A stretch of DNA of 5,287 bases, from contig JAKBCP010000077.1 of NCBI GenBank assembly GCA_021807645.1, positions 1-5,287 of the forward strand, written 5' to 3'. The notes under the pieces are model-generated. The model had not been told where the DNA came from. It saw only the letters and a program-made list of their open reading frames with translations, and did not search any database. Positions 1 to 5,287 of the stretch are shown one piece after another. Source of the DNA: a bacterium. Lineage in GTDB: Bacteria > Vulcanimicrobiota > Vulcanimicrobiia > Vulcanimicrobiales > Vulcanimicrobiaceae. The position numbers and the translations under genes are program-made. Each line of letters begins with the position of its first letter. Position 1 is the first letter of the stretch.

Positions 1-842
1 CACGCTACCCGCTCCGTAAAACCATTCTTGCGCGCGTCATCTTGAATCTCGCGGATGCGCCGGTGCGCTCGTTCGAGCGCCGCGGCAAAGAGGCGATGGA
101 CGACTGGTGGGTCCTCTCCACCGACGTAGATCGGTTCGTATCCATAACCGCGCAAAAGCGAGCGCAACTCCTCTTCGGGAATGCGCGCCAGCACCGTTGG
201 GCCGGAGAGCTTATAACCGTTGAGGTGCAGGATGGGAAGCACCGCACCATCGCGGACGGGGTTGAGAAATTTATTTCCGTGCCAACTCGTCGCAAGCGCT
301 CCGGTCTCGGCCTCACCATCGCCGATGACGCAACAGACGAAGAGCTCCGGGTTGTCGAAGGCGGCTCCGAATGCGTGGAGCAGGCTATAACCGAGCTCCC
401 CGCCTTCGTGGATCGAGCCGGGTGCATCCGGCGATGCGTGGCTGGGTATCCCGCCGGGGAAGGAAAACTGACGGAAGAGTTTGCGCAAGCCCGCTTCGTC
501 CCGGGTGATGTGCGGATATCGCTCGGTATAGGTTCCTTCGAGGTATGCATTCGCCACGACCGCCGGGCCGCCGTGCCCGGGGCCGGCGATAAAAATTGCA
601 TCGATGTCGCGTTTTCGAATGAGGCGATTCACGTGCGCGTAGATGAAGTTGAGCCCCGGCGAGGTACCCCAATGCCCGAGCAAGCGTTTCTTAATATGCT
701 TCAGCTGCAGCGGCTCGCGCAAGAGCGGGTTATCGAGGAGATAGATCTGCCCGATGCTCAGATAGTTCGCCGCCCGCCAATAAGAGTCGATCGCGGCAAG
801 ATCGTCGGCAGTAAGGAGATCGTCGGTCGGAGTCTCAGCCAT
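1..842 (-). CDS. xfp: Xylulose-5-phosphate/fructose-6-phosphate phosphoketolase, N-terminal part (runs off left edge)
   Basis: The enzyme is a cytosolic, thiamine-diphosphate-dependent phosphoketolase. It cleaves xylulose-5-P (or fructose-6-P) with phosphate to acetyl phosphate plus glyceraldehyde-3-P (or erythrose-4-P). Translating the minus strand from the ATG at 842-840 gives 280 uninterrupted residues to the window edge, roughly a third of the usual ~790-820. Visible signatures, in order: [11 protein letters not shown] (56-66), PGHGGPA (88-94), [20 protein letters not shown] (128-147), the thiamine-binding stretch GDGEAETG (174-181) and [10 protein letters not shown] (207-216). His57, His90, His135, Gly148, Asp176 and Asn208 line up, at a constant offset of 7, with bifidobacterial His64, His97, His142, Gly155, Asp183 and Asn215 as I recall them, so the N-terminal half of the active site looks intact. 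The start lies 13 bp after the ATPase stop, with only a weak purine stretch (GAAAG) before it, so it is probably read from the operon transcript. Family is near certain; preferred sugar phosphate cannot be told. Confidence 0.97.
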   Translation of the reverse strand, partial: MAETPTDDLLTADDLAAIDSYWRAANYLSIGQIYLLDNPLLREPLQLKHIKKRLLGHWGTSPGLNFIYAHVNRLIRKRDIDAIFIAGPGHGGPAVVANAYLEGTYTERYPHITRDEAGLRKLFRQFSFPGGIPSHASPDAPGSIHEGGELGYSLLHAFGAAFDNPELFVCCVIGDGEAETGALATSWHGNKFLNPVRDGAVLPILHLNGYKLSGPTVLARIPEEELRSLLRGYGYEPIYVGGEDPPVVHRLFAAALERAHRRIREIQDDARKNGFTERVA

Positions 843-855
843 GGTTTTTGCTTTC

Positions 856-3126
856 TTACGGCGGTGTCGGTGTTTTGCGATCGCGCCCGATCCCGAAGGC
901 GCGGTAGATCGGAAGTTTTATCGAGAGCAGCACGATGCCGACGACGAGAACAAATGCGACTCCCTCGCCGATGACGACGGGAGGAATCGGCGGCATGAGC
1001 GCTCCGAAGAACGCCATCGTAGCAGCGGCAAGGATTGCAAACGCGACCGCGCTCGCGAGAAAACGCGACGGCGGTTCGCGGAAAATCGCATCCCGCTCGC
1101 GCAGGGCCAGTAATGCGATCTGTCCGACGCCGACCATGGAAAAGAACGTGAGGCCGCGGATCTGCGCCAGATCGAGAGCGGCGCTCCGGCTCTGGAAAAG
1201 CAGAAATGCAACGATCGACGACGCGGTAAAGACCGCAAGAACGGCCGCCGCGGCGACGAGGCGACCGACGTGCCATGCATCGAAACCGCGCGAAGGCGCG
1301 ACGCGGTCGGTCGCGATGGAGAGCGTCGCGAAGTCGTTGAGAATGAGGAGCGCTACCATCAACGTCGGCGAAAGAACGAAATGCCGAAAGGCGAAAAAGC
1401 CGATGCTGGTGACAAAGACGATCTCGAAGTATTTCACGATTTTCGCGACCACGTACGTGAGCATGCGCTGATAAATGCGTCGACTCGTATCGATCGCTGC
1501 AAGCACGCCGTCGAGCCCCGGACGGGTAAGGATGATGCTTGCCGCGGCCTTCGCCACATCGGTAGCATTGGAGACTGCGATCCCGACGTTCGCCGCGCGT
1601 AACGAGGGTGCATCGTTGATTCCGTCGCCGGTCATGCCGACGATGCGACCCTTTGCCTGCTCTCGTTGAACGATCTGCAACTTCTGATCGGGAAAGACCG
1701 ACGCGTCGACCGAGAGCGATGGGATGCCGATCTGCGCCGCCACATGCAACGCGGTCTCGGGCGCGTCGCCGGTGATCATACGTACCTCGACGCCGCGTCG
1801 CGCGATCGCCGCGACGAGCTCTGCTGCATCGGGGCGCGGCGGATCGGCGAGACCGATCGCCCCGACGGCGACGCTTTGGGCGTTTCGGGCGATCGTCACG
1901 CCGATCACGCGGTCGCCGCTCGCCGCAAGGGTGTCGACGGTTGGGAACGCGAGACCGAGCGCGCTCGGCGCCCCCTTCGCGATCGTGGCCTCCGAGCCGT
2001 CGGCAAGTCGAACGAATGCCTGCGCGCTTTTCGTTTGCGGGTCGAAGGGGAGCAGTCGCTCGACGTGCAGATCCTCCGCCGGAGTTGCCCGCGCGGCGGT
2101 GAGAATAGCGATGTCGATCGGATCCTGTCCGGCGATATCGCAGGTCGCGCTCGCGAATTGGAGCAGCTCGGCTTCGGAGTACGGGGGATAGGGTGTCGTA
2201 CGATCGACGCGAATCGCATCGAGCGTCAGGGTCCCGGTCTTATCGCAACAGAGGACATCCATCGACGCCGCATCCTCCATCGCCGTGAGGTGCGTCACGA
2301 GGACTCCGCTACGCGAGAGTTCGAGCGCTCCCAATGCGGTCGCCAACGTAAATGCCGCCGGTAAGGCGACGGGAATCGCCGCGAGCAGAACCACGAGTGC
2401 GAAGACGACGATCTCGGAGCGAGCGACGTGCTGCGAGAATGCAAACGCGGCGACCCCAAGAACGACGATCGCACCGGCAATCGCTAGCGAACGGACGATA
2501 CCCATCACCAAGCGTTGGACGCTTCCCATCGTGTGGATATCGCGCATCAAGCCGGCGGTCTTCCCGAATTTCGTGCGCTCGGCGGTGGCGATCACGTGCC
2601 CCGTTGCGTCGCCGCGCGTGACGGTCGAACCGGCGTAGACGCACTCTCCCGCGCCCACGTCCTCCGGGATCGATTCGCCGGTCAATGCCGATCGATCGAC
2701 TTGCAGCTCGCCGTCATCGAGATCGATATCGGCGGGAACGACATCGCCGACGATCAGCCGAACGATATCTCCGGCGACGAGTTCGCGGGATGCAAGCGTT
2801 CCCCAGATCCCGTCACGAAGTACCTTGGCGTGTACGACGATGCGCGCTCGCAAGAGATCGAGGGCGTGCTGTGCGCGGCGTTCTTGAACGAATGCCAAGA
2901 ACACGTTGAAAAAAAGAAGAAACGCAACCGCAACGGCGTCCTGCGAACGATGCGTTGCGATTGCGAGGAGGATGGTTCCCTCGAGCAGCCAGGGGATCGG
3001 CGCCCAGAACTTCCGGAGGAAATCGCGTAGTGGTTGCGGACGGATCGGCGCGATTTCGTTCGGGCCGTCGCGTGCGAGGCGGGCCTGCGCTTCGATCGAT
3101 GAAAGGCCGTCGCGCGTTTGCGTCAT
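856..3126 (-). CDS. P-type ATPase, plasma-membrane proton-efflux type (P-IIIA)
   Basis: A 756-residue ion pump of the cytoplasmic membrane, most likely exporting H+ at the cost of ATP. Parts in order: an N-terminal cation-ATPase segment (about 1-40), M1-M2 (about 44-80), an actuator domain with TGES (149-152), M3-M4 with [19 protein letters not shown] (252-270), the phosphorylation motif DKTGTLT (295-301, phospho-aspartate Asp295), the nucleotide-binding KGAPS (384-388), DPPRP (428-432), TGD (452-454), the hinge GDGINDAP (500-507), then six hydrophobic segments (about 553-737). The M4 motif and [16 protein letters not shown] (594-609) resemble plant and fungal H+-ATPases. Asp598 sits where the plant pump has its essential Asp684, and Asn74 in M2 fits Asn106. 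No long C-terminal autoinhibitory tail is present, as expected for prokaryotic members. The ATG overlaps the upstream stop as ATGA and has no good Shine-Dalgarno of its own, suggesting translational coupling. Ion specificity is inferred from family resemblance; a Mg2+ or other cation pump is less likely. Confidence 0.93.
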   Translation of the reverse strand: MTQTRDGLSSIEAQARLARDGPNEIAPIRPQPLRDFLRKFWAPIPWLLEGTILLAIATHRSQDAVAVAFLLFFNVFLAFVQERRAQHALDLLRARIVVHAKVLRDGIWGTLASRELVAGDIVRLIVGDVVPADIDLDDGELQVDRSALTGESIPEDVGAGECVYAGSTVTRGDATGHVIATAERTKFGKTAGLMRDIHTMGSVQRLVMGIVRSLAIAGAIVVLGVAAFAFSQHVARSEIVVFALVVLLAAIPVALPAAFTLATALGALELSRSGVLVTHLTAMEDAASMDVLCCDKTGTLTLDAIRVDRTTPYPPYSEAELLQFASATCDIAGQDPIDIAILTAARATPAEDLHVERLLPFDPQTKSAQAFVRLADGSEATIAKGAPSALGLAFPTVDTLAASGDRVIGVTIARNAQSVAVGAIGLADPPRPDAAELVAAIARRGVEVRMITGDAPETALHVAAQIGIPSLSVDASVFPDQKLQIVQREQAKGRIVGMTGDGINDAPSLRAANVGIAVSNATDVAKAAASIILTRPGLDGVLAAIDTSRRIYQRMLTYVVAKIVKYFEIVFVTSIGFFAFRHFVLSPTLMVALLILNDFATLSIATDRVAPSRGFDAWHVGRLVAAAAVLAVFTASSIVAFLLFQSRSAALDLAQIRGLTFFSMVGVGQIALLALRERDAIFREPPSRFLASAVAFAILAAATMAFFGALMPPIPPVVIGEGVAFVLVVGIVLLSIKLPIYRAFGIGRDRKTPTPP

Positions 3127-4052
3127 TGCACCGGGCCTGCCGATTGTAAGGCGTTCTTGCTTCGGTGATAGAGATACGCCGCAAGCGCGGTGGAATGCAA
3201 GCGCGTCTTCACCGAATCGGCGCGCGACGTCAGAACGATCGGAACTTGCGCGCCGAGAACGATTCCTGCCAACGTTGCGCCCGCTCCGAACTCTAATGCT
3301 TTCGCAACGGCATTCCCCGAAACGATTTCAGGAACGAGAACGATATCGGCATCTCCCGGAACCGGGCCGCTGAGCCCCTTCACCGCACTTGCTTCGCGCG
3401 AAACGACGCAATCGAATGCCAACGGTCCGGCGAGGAGCGCCGGCGCGAAAAGCCCGCGTGCGGCGTTCGCAACGAGCTCTGCGGCGTCGAGCGTTGATGG
3501 AATCGTCGCTTTCACCGTTTCGACCGCCGAGAGGAGCGCGACTTTCGGTACGGCGAGCCCCATCGAGACGGCAAACTCGATGACGTTTTGCAGGATAGCC
3601 GTCTTTGTCGCGAGATCGGGAGCAACGTTGATCGCACCGTCGGTGAGAAGAAGCGGCTTCGCGTAGCGTTCCATCTCGACCACGAAAACGTGCGAGAGCC
3701 GCTTCGTCGTACGAAGCCGTGCGAGAATCGGGTGCAAAAACGTATCGGTATGCACGTGGCCCTTTATCAGCGCTTTTGCTCGCCCGTTGACGATCTGCTC
3801 GACGGCGAGCGAGGCGGCCTCCTCGCCGCTTGCCGCAGGGATGATGGTGAACGAACGCTTCTCCCCAAGCTCCGCGAGAAGATTCCGCACCGCGCTCGGC
3901 TCGCCGATGAAAATCGGCTCGACGATGTCGGCACTCGCCGCGGCGAGCGCGCCTTCGATGACGTGTCGTTCCGCTGCATCGGCGACGACCATCGGAAGCG
4001 GCGACTCGATGGCCAATGCTTCGACGATGCGATCGTAGGAGGGAAACCCCAC
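3123..4052 (-). CDS. Phosphate acetyl/butyryltransferase family protein (Pta/Ptb), GTG start
   Basis: A 309-residue cytosolic acyltransferase that interconverts acyl-CoA plus phosphate with acyl phosphate plus CoA. The whole length matches the PTA_PTB family: KGHVHTD (97-103), TDGAIN (137-142), PKVALLSAVETV (169-180), IPSTLDAAELV (184-194), GPLAFD (209-214) and near the C-terminus LTSRADSVKTRL (274-285). The wording is closest to the phosphotransacetylase half of bifunctional enoyl-CoA hydratase/phosphate acetyltransferases, but no hydratase (MaoC-like) domain is attached, and the length equals stand-alone Ptb proteins (about 300). The frame stays open upstream to an ATG at 4160. I prefer the GTG at 4052-4050 because a strong Shine-Dalgarno precedes it and the extra 36 residues look unlike any family N-terminus. 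It is the first gene of the operon, and its stop overlaps the ATPase start by 4 bp. With phosphoketolase two genes on, acetyl phosphate/acetyl-CoA exchange is the likeliest role; butyryl or propionyl specificity cannot be excluded. Confidence 0.92.
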   Translation of the reverse strand: MGFPSYDRIVEALAIESPLPMVVADAAERHVIEGALAAASADIVEPIFIGEPSAVRNLLAELGEKRSFTIIPAASGEEAASLAVEQIVNGRAKALIKGHVHTDTFLHPILARLRTTKRLSHVFVVEMERYAKPLLLTDGAINVAPDLATKTAILQNVIEFAVSMGLAVPKVALLSAVETVKATIPSTLDAAELVANAARGLFAPALLAGPLAFDCVVSREASAVKGLSGPVPGDADIVLVPEIVSGNAVAKALEFGAGATLAGIVLGAQVPIVLTSRADSVKTRLHSTALAAYLYHRSKNALQSAGPVQ

Positions 4053-4057
4053 GCGTG

Positions 4058-4070
4058 CCTCTCTTTCCTC
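4058..4070 (-). promoter_or_regulatory. Shine-Dalgarno that fixes the GTG start of the Pta/Ptb gene
   Basis: On the minus strand a 13-nt all-purine run, GAGGAAAGAGAGG, ends 5 nt before the GTG at 4052-4050. Its GAGAGG part is correctly spaced for ribosome binding. No comparable site precedes the upstream in-frame ATG at 4160, so this site decides the start. Confidence 0.75.
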
Positions 4071-4096
4071 GCAGATGCTCGTCTTTCGCCGAGTGC

Positions 4097-4116
4097 TCGA
4101 AGGATGCTTCCTCCGA
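4097..4116 (-). promoter_or_regulatory. Imperfect dyad / possible leader hairpin upstream of the Pta/Ptb start
   Basis: Seven-base arms (4097-4103 and 4110-4116) flank a 6-nt spacer. Read as DNA, one position mismatches. Read as leftward RNA, the arms UCGGAGG and CCUUCGA pair completely with one G-U wobble around the loop AAGCAU. It ends 44 nt before the GTG, so it could be an operator or a leader stem-loop. A 7-bp imperfect repeat can arise by chance. Confidence 0.25.
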
Positions 4117-4197
4117 AAAGAATCGTTGCGTGCGCATCGCTGGAATTCGAGCGAGTCCAAGCAGGCAACCGCGAATCACGAAGCCAAGCGGACGCAG

Positions 4198-4902
4198 ATG
4201 CTCTCCAAGCCCCCGCACCCCGAGCGACACCTTTCATCGACGGCGACGCTGCGCGACGTCGTTATCGGTATGTCCGATGGGCTCACCGTACCCTTCGCAC
4301 TCGCTGCCGGTATCGCCGGTGCCCTCGCTGCATCGCATATCGTCGTTACCGCCGGCGTTGCCGAGTTGGCGGCGGGCGGCATCTCGATGGGGCTTGGTGG
4401 ATATCTCGCAACGCGAACCGACCGCGATCATTACGAGAACGAACTCGCGCGCGAATATTACGAAGCGGAGCACCTTCCCGAGACCGAGCGTGCGGAGGTC
4501 GCCGAGGTGCTCTCGCATTACGGTCTTAGTGAGGATCTCCTCAAACAAACCGTCGACACGATTTGCTCGGATCGCGAACGTTGGGTGGAGTTTATGATGC
4601 GCTTCGAACTTGGGCTCGAGCGCCCGGAGAAGCACCGCGCGGTACTCTCCGGAATCACGATCGGTCTCTCGTACGTCGTCGGTGGAGTGATTCCGCTCGC
4701 GCCCTATGCGTTGATCGCTGCGTCGAACGAAGCGTTCGTCGTTTCGGCGCTCCTTACCGGAATCGCGCTCGCCCTCTTCGGAGCGGTGAAGGGGCGACTC
4801 ACGGGAATCGCGCCCTGGCTCGCCGCCCTCCAGACGCTCGCGATCGGCGGCGTGGCATCGGGCGTTGCCTTTCTCTTCGCGCGGTGGGTCGCCGGCGGAT
4901 AA
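4198..4902 (+). CDS. VIT1/CCC1-family Fe2+/Mn2+ transporter
   Basis: A 234-residue integral membrane protein of the vacuolar iron transporter family, which moves Fe2+ or Mn2+ out of the cytosol, usually by H+ exchange. Membrane segments are visible at about 20-45, 47-70, 148-172, 177-198 and 205-231. They are split by a charged cytoplasmic stretch (about 72-140) that forms the metal-binding domain. With a constant offset of 16, residues match those reported for Eucalyptus VIT1, as I recall them: Asp27 (Asp43), Glu56 (Glu72), Met64 (Met80), Glu86, Glu89, Glu97 and Glu100 (Glu102/105/113/116), Met133-Met134 (Met149/150) and Glu137 (Glu153). The full set suggests a working transporter. The start at 4198 puts the conserved LRDVVIGMSDGL motif (18-29) near the N-terminus as in relatives. 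An ATG at 4075 would add 41 basic residues with no family match. The Shine-Dalgarno is weak (AGCGGA). It is transcribed away from the Pta/Ptb operon and toward the oxidase genes. Confidence 0.92.
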   Translation: MLSKPPHPERHLSSTATLRDVVIGMSDGLTVPFALAAGIAGALAASHIVVTAGVAELAAGGISMGLGGYLATRTDRDHYENELAREYYEAEHLPETERAEVAEVLSHYGLSEDLLKQTVDTICSDRERWVEFMMRFELGLERPEKHRAVLSGITIGLSYVVGGVIPLAPYALIAASNEAFVVSALLTGIALALFGAVKGRLTGIAPWLAALQTLAIGGVASGVAFLFARWVAGG

Positions 4903-4997
4903 ACTGCGGAACGCTCGGTGGAGTTGAGAAGAAGTCGAGAATACGACCCGAGTTTTTCTTCCTCGAAGGCGCCCAGTTCGCGGCTAAACTCGGGGGT
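4903..4997 (+). other. Gap between the VIT gene and the oxidase genes; no clear terminator
   Basis: These 95 bp hold no gene. A purine-rich arm at 4926-4934 can pair imperfectly with a pyrimidine arm at 4955-4964 containing part of a T5 run (4953-4957), but the loop is large and no GC-rich stem precedes the T run, so it is not a convincing intrinsic terminator. TTGAGA at 4924-4929 resembles a -35 box but has no good -10 at 16-18 nt. Read-through from the VIT gene into the oxidase genes is possible. Confidence 0.4.
4985..4990 (+). promoter_or_regulatory. Candidate -10 element (TAAACT) for a leaderless oxidase transcript
   Basis: TAAACT fits the TANNNT -10 pattern and ends 7 nt before the ATG at 4998, the spacing expected if transcription starts at or next to the start codon. 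The G5 run at 4992-4996 lies only 1 nt from the ATG, too close to act as a normal Shine-Dalgarno. No clear -35 box is seen. This is a suggestion from spacing alone. Confidence 0.3.
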
Positions 4998-5105
4998 ATG
5001 AACGAACCAACCTACCGAACGACCTTTGGGTTCGTGCTCGTCATCCTCGGTTTAATCGTCATTTCGTGGGTAGCGCTTCTCGCGCTCTCCCAATCGAGGT
5101 GGTAG
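4998..5105 (+). CDS. cbaD: Probable ba3-type cytochrome c oxidase subunit IIa (35-residue single-helix protein)
   Basis: A 35-residue protein with a short polar N-terminus (MNEPTYRTT), one hydrophobic helix from about residue 10 to 30, and a short SQSRW tail. Size, single helix and position directly before a B-family subunit II match subunit IIa of the Thermus ba3 oxidase (34 residues, CoxIIa family), which packs beside the catalytic subunit and stands in for a helix missing from subunit II. Sequence similarity over such a short helix is weak evidence, so the call rests mainly on gene order. The frame is open far upstream, but 4998 is the only ATG that gives a sensible protein; the rest shadows the VIT gene. 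The stop lies 3 bp before the subunit II ATG, and its last codons contain that gene's ribosome-binding site, so the two are probably co-translated. Confidence 0.75.
   Translation: MNEPTYRTTFGFVLVILGLIVISWVALLALSQSRW
5096..5102 (+). promoter_or_regulatory. Shine-Dalgarno of the oxidase subunit II gene
   Basis: GAGGTGG sits 6 nt before the ATG at 5109, inside the last codons of the 35-residue gene. It is the best ribosome-binding match on the plus strand of the window and supports both the chosen start and coupling between the two genes. Confidence 0.75.
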
Positions 5106-5108
5106 GCG

Positions 5109-5287
5109 ATGCACGTCCATCGGCTTGAGAAAATCTTCCTCGGTCTGGGCGTTGTCACGCTCGCCGCATTCTTTCTCATCCTCATCGCCCTGCAGGTCGG
5201 CGAGAGCTTCAAACCTCCCGCGAGCAGCATGACGATCGATCCCACGAAAGTCGCCTCGACACCGCCGTTCGATCATCCGGGGCTTCG
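5109..5287 (+). CDS. cbaB: Cytochrome c oxidase subunit II, ba3 (B-family) type, N-terminal part (runs off right edge)
   Basis: Fifty-nine codons are visible before the right edge; family members run to about 160-200 residues. The sequence begins MHVHRLEKIF, has one membrane helix at about 9-31, then a polar segment with IDPTKVASTPPFDHPGL (43-59). One N-terminal helix followed by a D-P-x-x-V...PPFDxPG segment is typical of B-type haem-copper oxidase subunit II, which has a single anchor helix rather than the two of mitochondrial-type enzymes. In the family the missing C-terminal part is a periplasmic cupredoxin domain carrying the CuA centre that accepts electrons from cytochrome c; it lies outside the window. 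No Cys-lipobox is seen, so it is probably helix-anchored. It follows the IIa-like gene by 3 bp and has its own good ribosome-binding site. The family call is fairly firm; the CuA ligands cannot be checked here. Confidence 0.85.
   Translation, partial: MHVHRLEKIFLGLGVVTLAAFFLILIALQVGESFKPPASSMTIDPTKVASTPPFDHPGL

Larger units (their letters stand above)
4053..4197. promoter_or_regulatory. Divergent intergenic region between the Pta/Ptb operon and the VIT gene
   Basis: This 145-bp stretch separates two divergently transcribed genes and must hold the leftward operon promoter and probably the rightward one. Both genes' frames are open back into it, but the resulting extra residues resemble no family N-terminus. 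I found no pair of -35/-10 hexamers at proper spacing good enough to name on either strand. It contains an imperfect dyad at 4097-4116, listed separately. Confidence 0.5.

Noticed and set aside
42..974. Open plus-strand frame of 310 codons opposite the phosphoketolase gene
   Set aside because: The minus strand here encodes an unmistakable phosphoketolase; the plus-strand frame is Arg-rich, has no recognisable domain and is an antisense shadow of a high-GC gene.
1666..2364. Open plus-strand frame of 232 codons opposite the P-type ATPase
   Set aside because: It is Arg/Asp/Gly-rich low-complexity antisense to conserved ATPase motifs, with no family resemblance.
4053..4160. Longer Pta/Ptb protein starting at the ATG at 4160
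   Set aside because: The extra 36 residues are basic and unlike the family, and the strong Shine-Dalgarno lies at the GTG at 4052.
3588..4529. Open plus-strand frame of 313 codons spanning the Pta/Ptb and VIT genes
   Set aside because: It crosses two genes of known families in the wrong frame and strand and has an Arg-rich composition typical of shadow frames.
4926..4964. Rho-independent terminator after the VIT gene
   Set aside because: The possible stem is AT-rich, interrupted and has a loop of about 20 nt, with the T run inside rather than after the stem.
4563..4997. Upstream extension of the 35-residue oxidase protein to a 180-residue protein
   Set aside because: The extension runs through the VIT gene in another frame; only the part after the ATG at 4998 has a sensible membrane-helix composition.
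1..5287. CRISPR array, transposon ends, tRNA or rRNA
   Set aside because: No spaced direct repeats, transposase motifs, terminal inverted repeats or cloverleaf-like sequence were seen; nearly all the window is explained by six protein genes.

Overview
The window looks like bacterial chromosome of fairly high GC (about 60% by eye) with tightly packed genes. It holds six protein-coding genes in two divergent blocks and no RNA genes, mobile elements or CRISPR. Gene content and base use would fit an environmental lineage such as Eremiobacterota, Dormibacterota or another little-cultured soil phylum, but this placement is a weak inference. No gene here is diagnostic of a phylum.

Left block, minus strand, positions 4052 to 1: an apparent operon transcribed right to left. 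The first gene encodes a phosphate acetyl/butyryltransferase family enzyme (3123-4052, GTG start behind a strong purine-rich Shine-Dalgarno). It overlaps by 4 bp (ATGA) a proton-efflux type (P-IIIA) P-type ATPase (856-3126). Thirteen bases later comes a phosphoketolase (Xfp), whose first 280 residues lie in the window before it runs off the left edge. Phosphoketolase makes acetyl phosphate from sugar phosphates, and a phosphotransacetylase would turn this into acetyl-CoA. The proton pump between the two links acyl-phosphate metabolism with pH or membrane-potential control in one transcript.

A 145-bp divergent intergenic region (4053-4197) separates this operon from the right block. It contains a small dyad that folds in the leftward transcript but no clear sigma-70 promoter.

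Right block, plus strand: a VIT1/CCC1-family Fe2+/Mn2+ transporter (4198-4902) retains the metal-binding residues of plant VIT1. After a 95-bp gap come a 35-residue single-helix protein (4998-5105) and, 3 bp further on, the start of a cytochrome c oxidase subunit II (5109 to the right edge). The tiny gene directly before subunit II, and the subunit II N-terminal sequence, fit a B-family (ba3-type) haem-copper oxidase whose first gene is subunit IIa. The catalytic subunit I should lie just beyond the right edge.

The region therefore groups acetyl-phosphate metabolism, proton export, iron or manganese transport and a terminal oxidase. All gene families are known. The least ordinary aspects are the transacetylase/proton pump/phosphoketolase operon, the easily missed IIa microprotein with a possible leaderless start, and a marked excess of the palindrome CGATCG.
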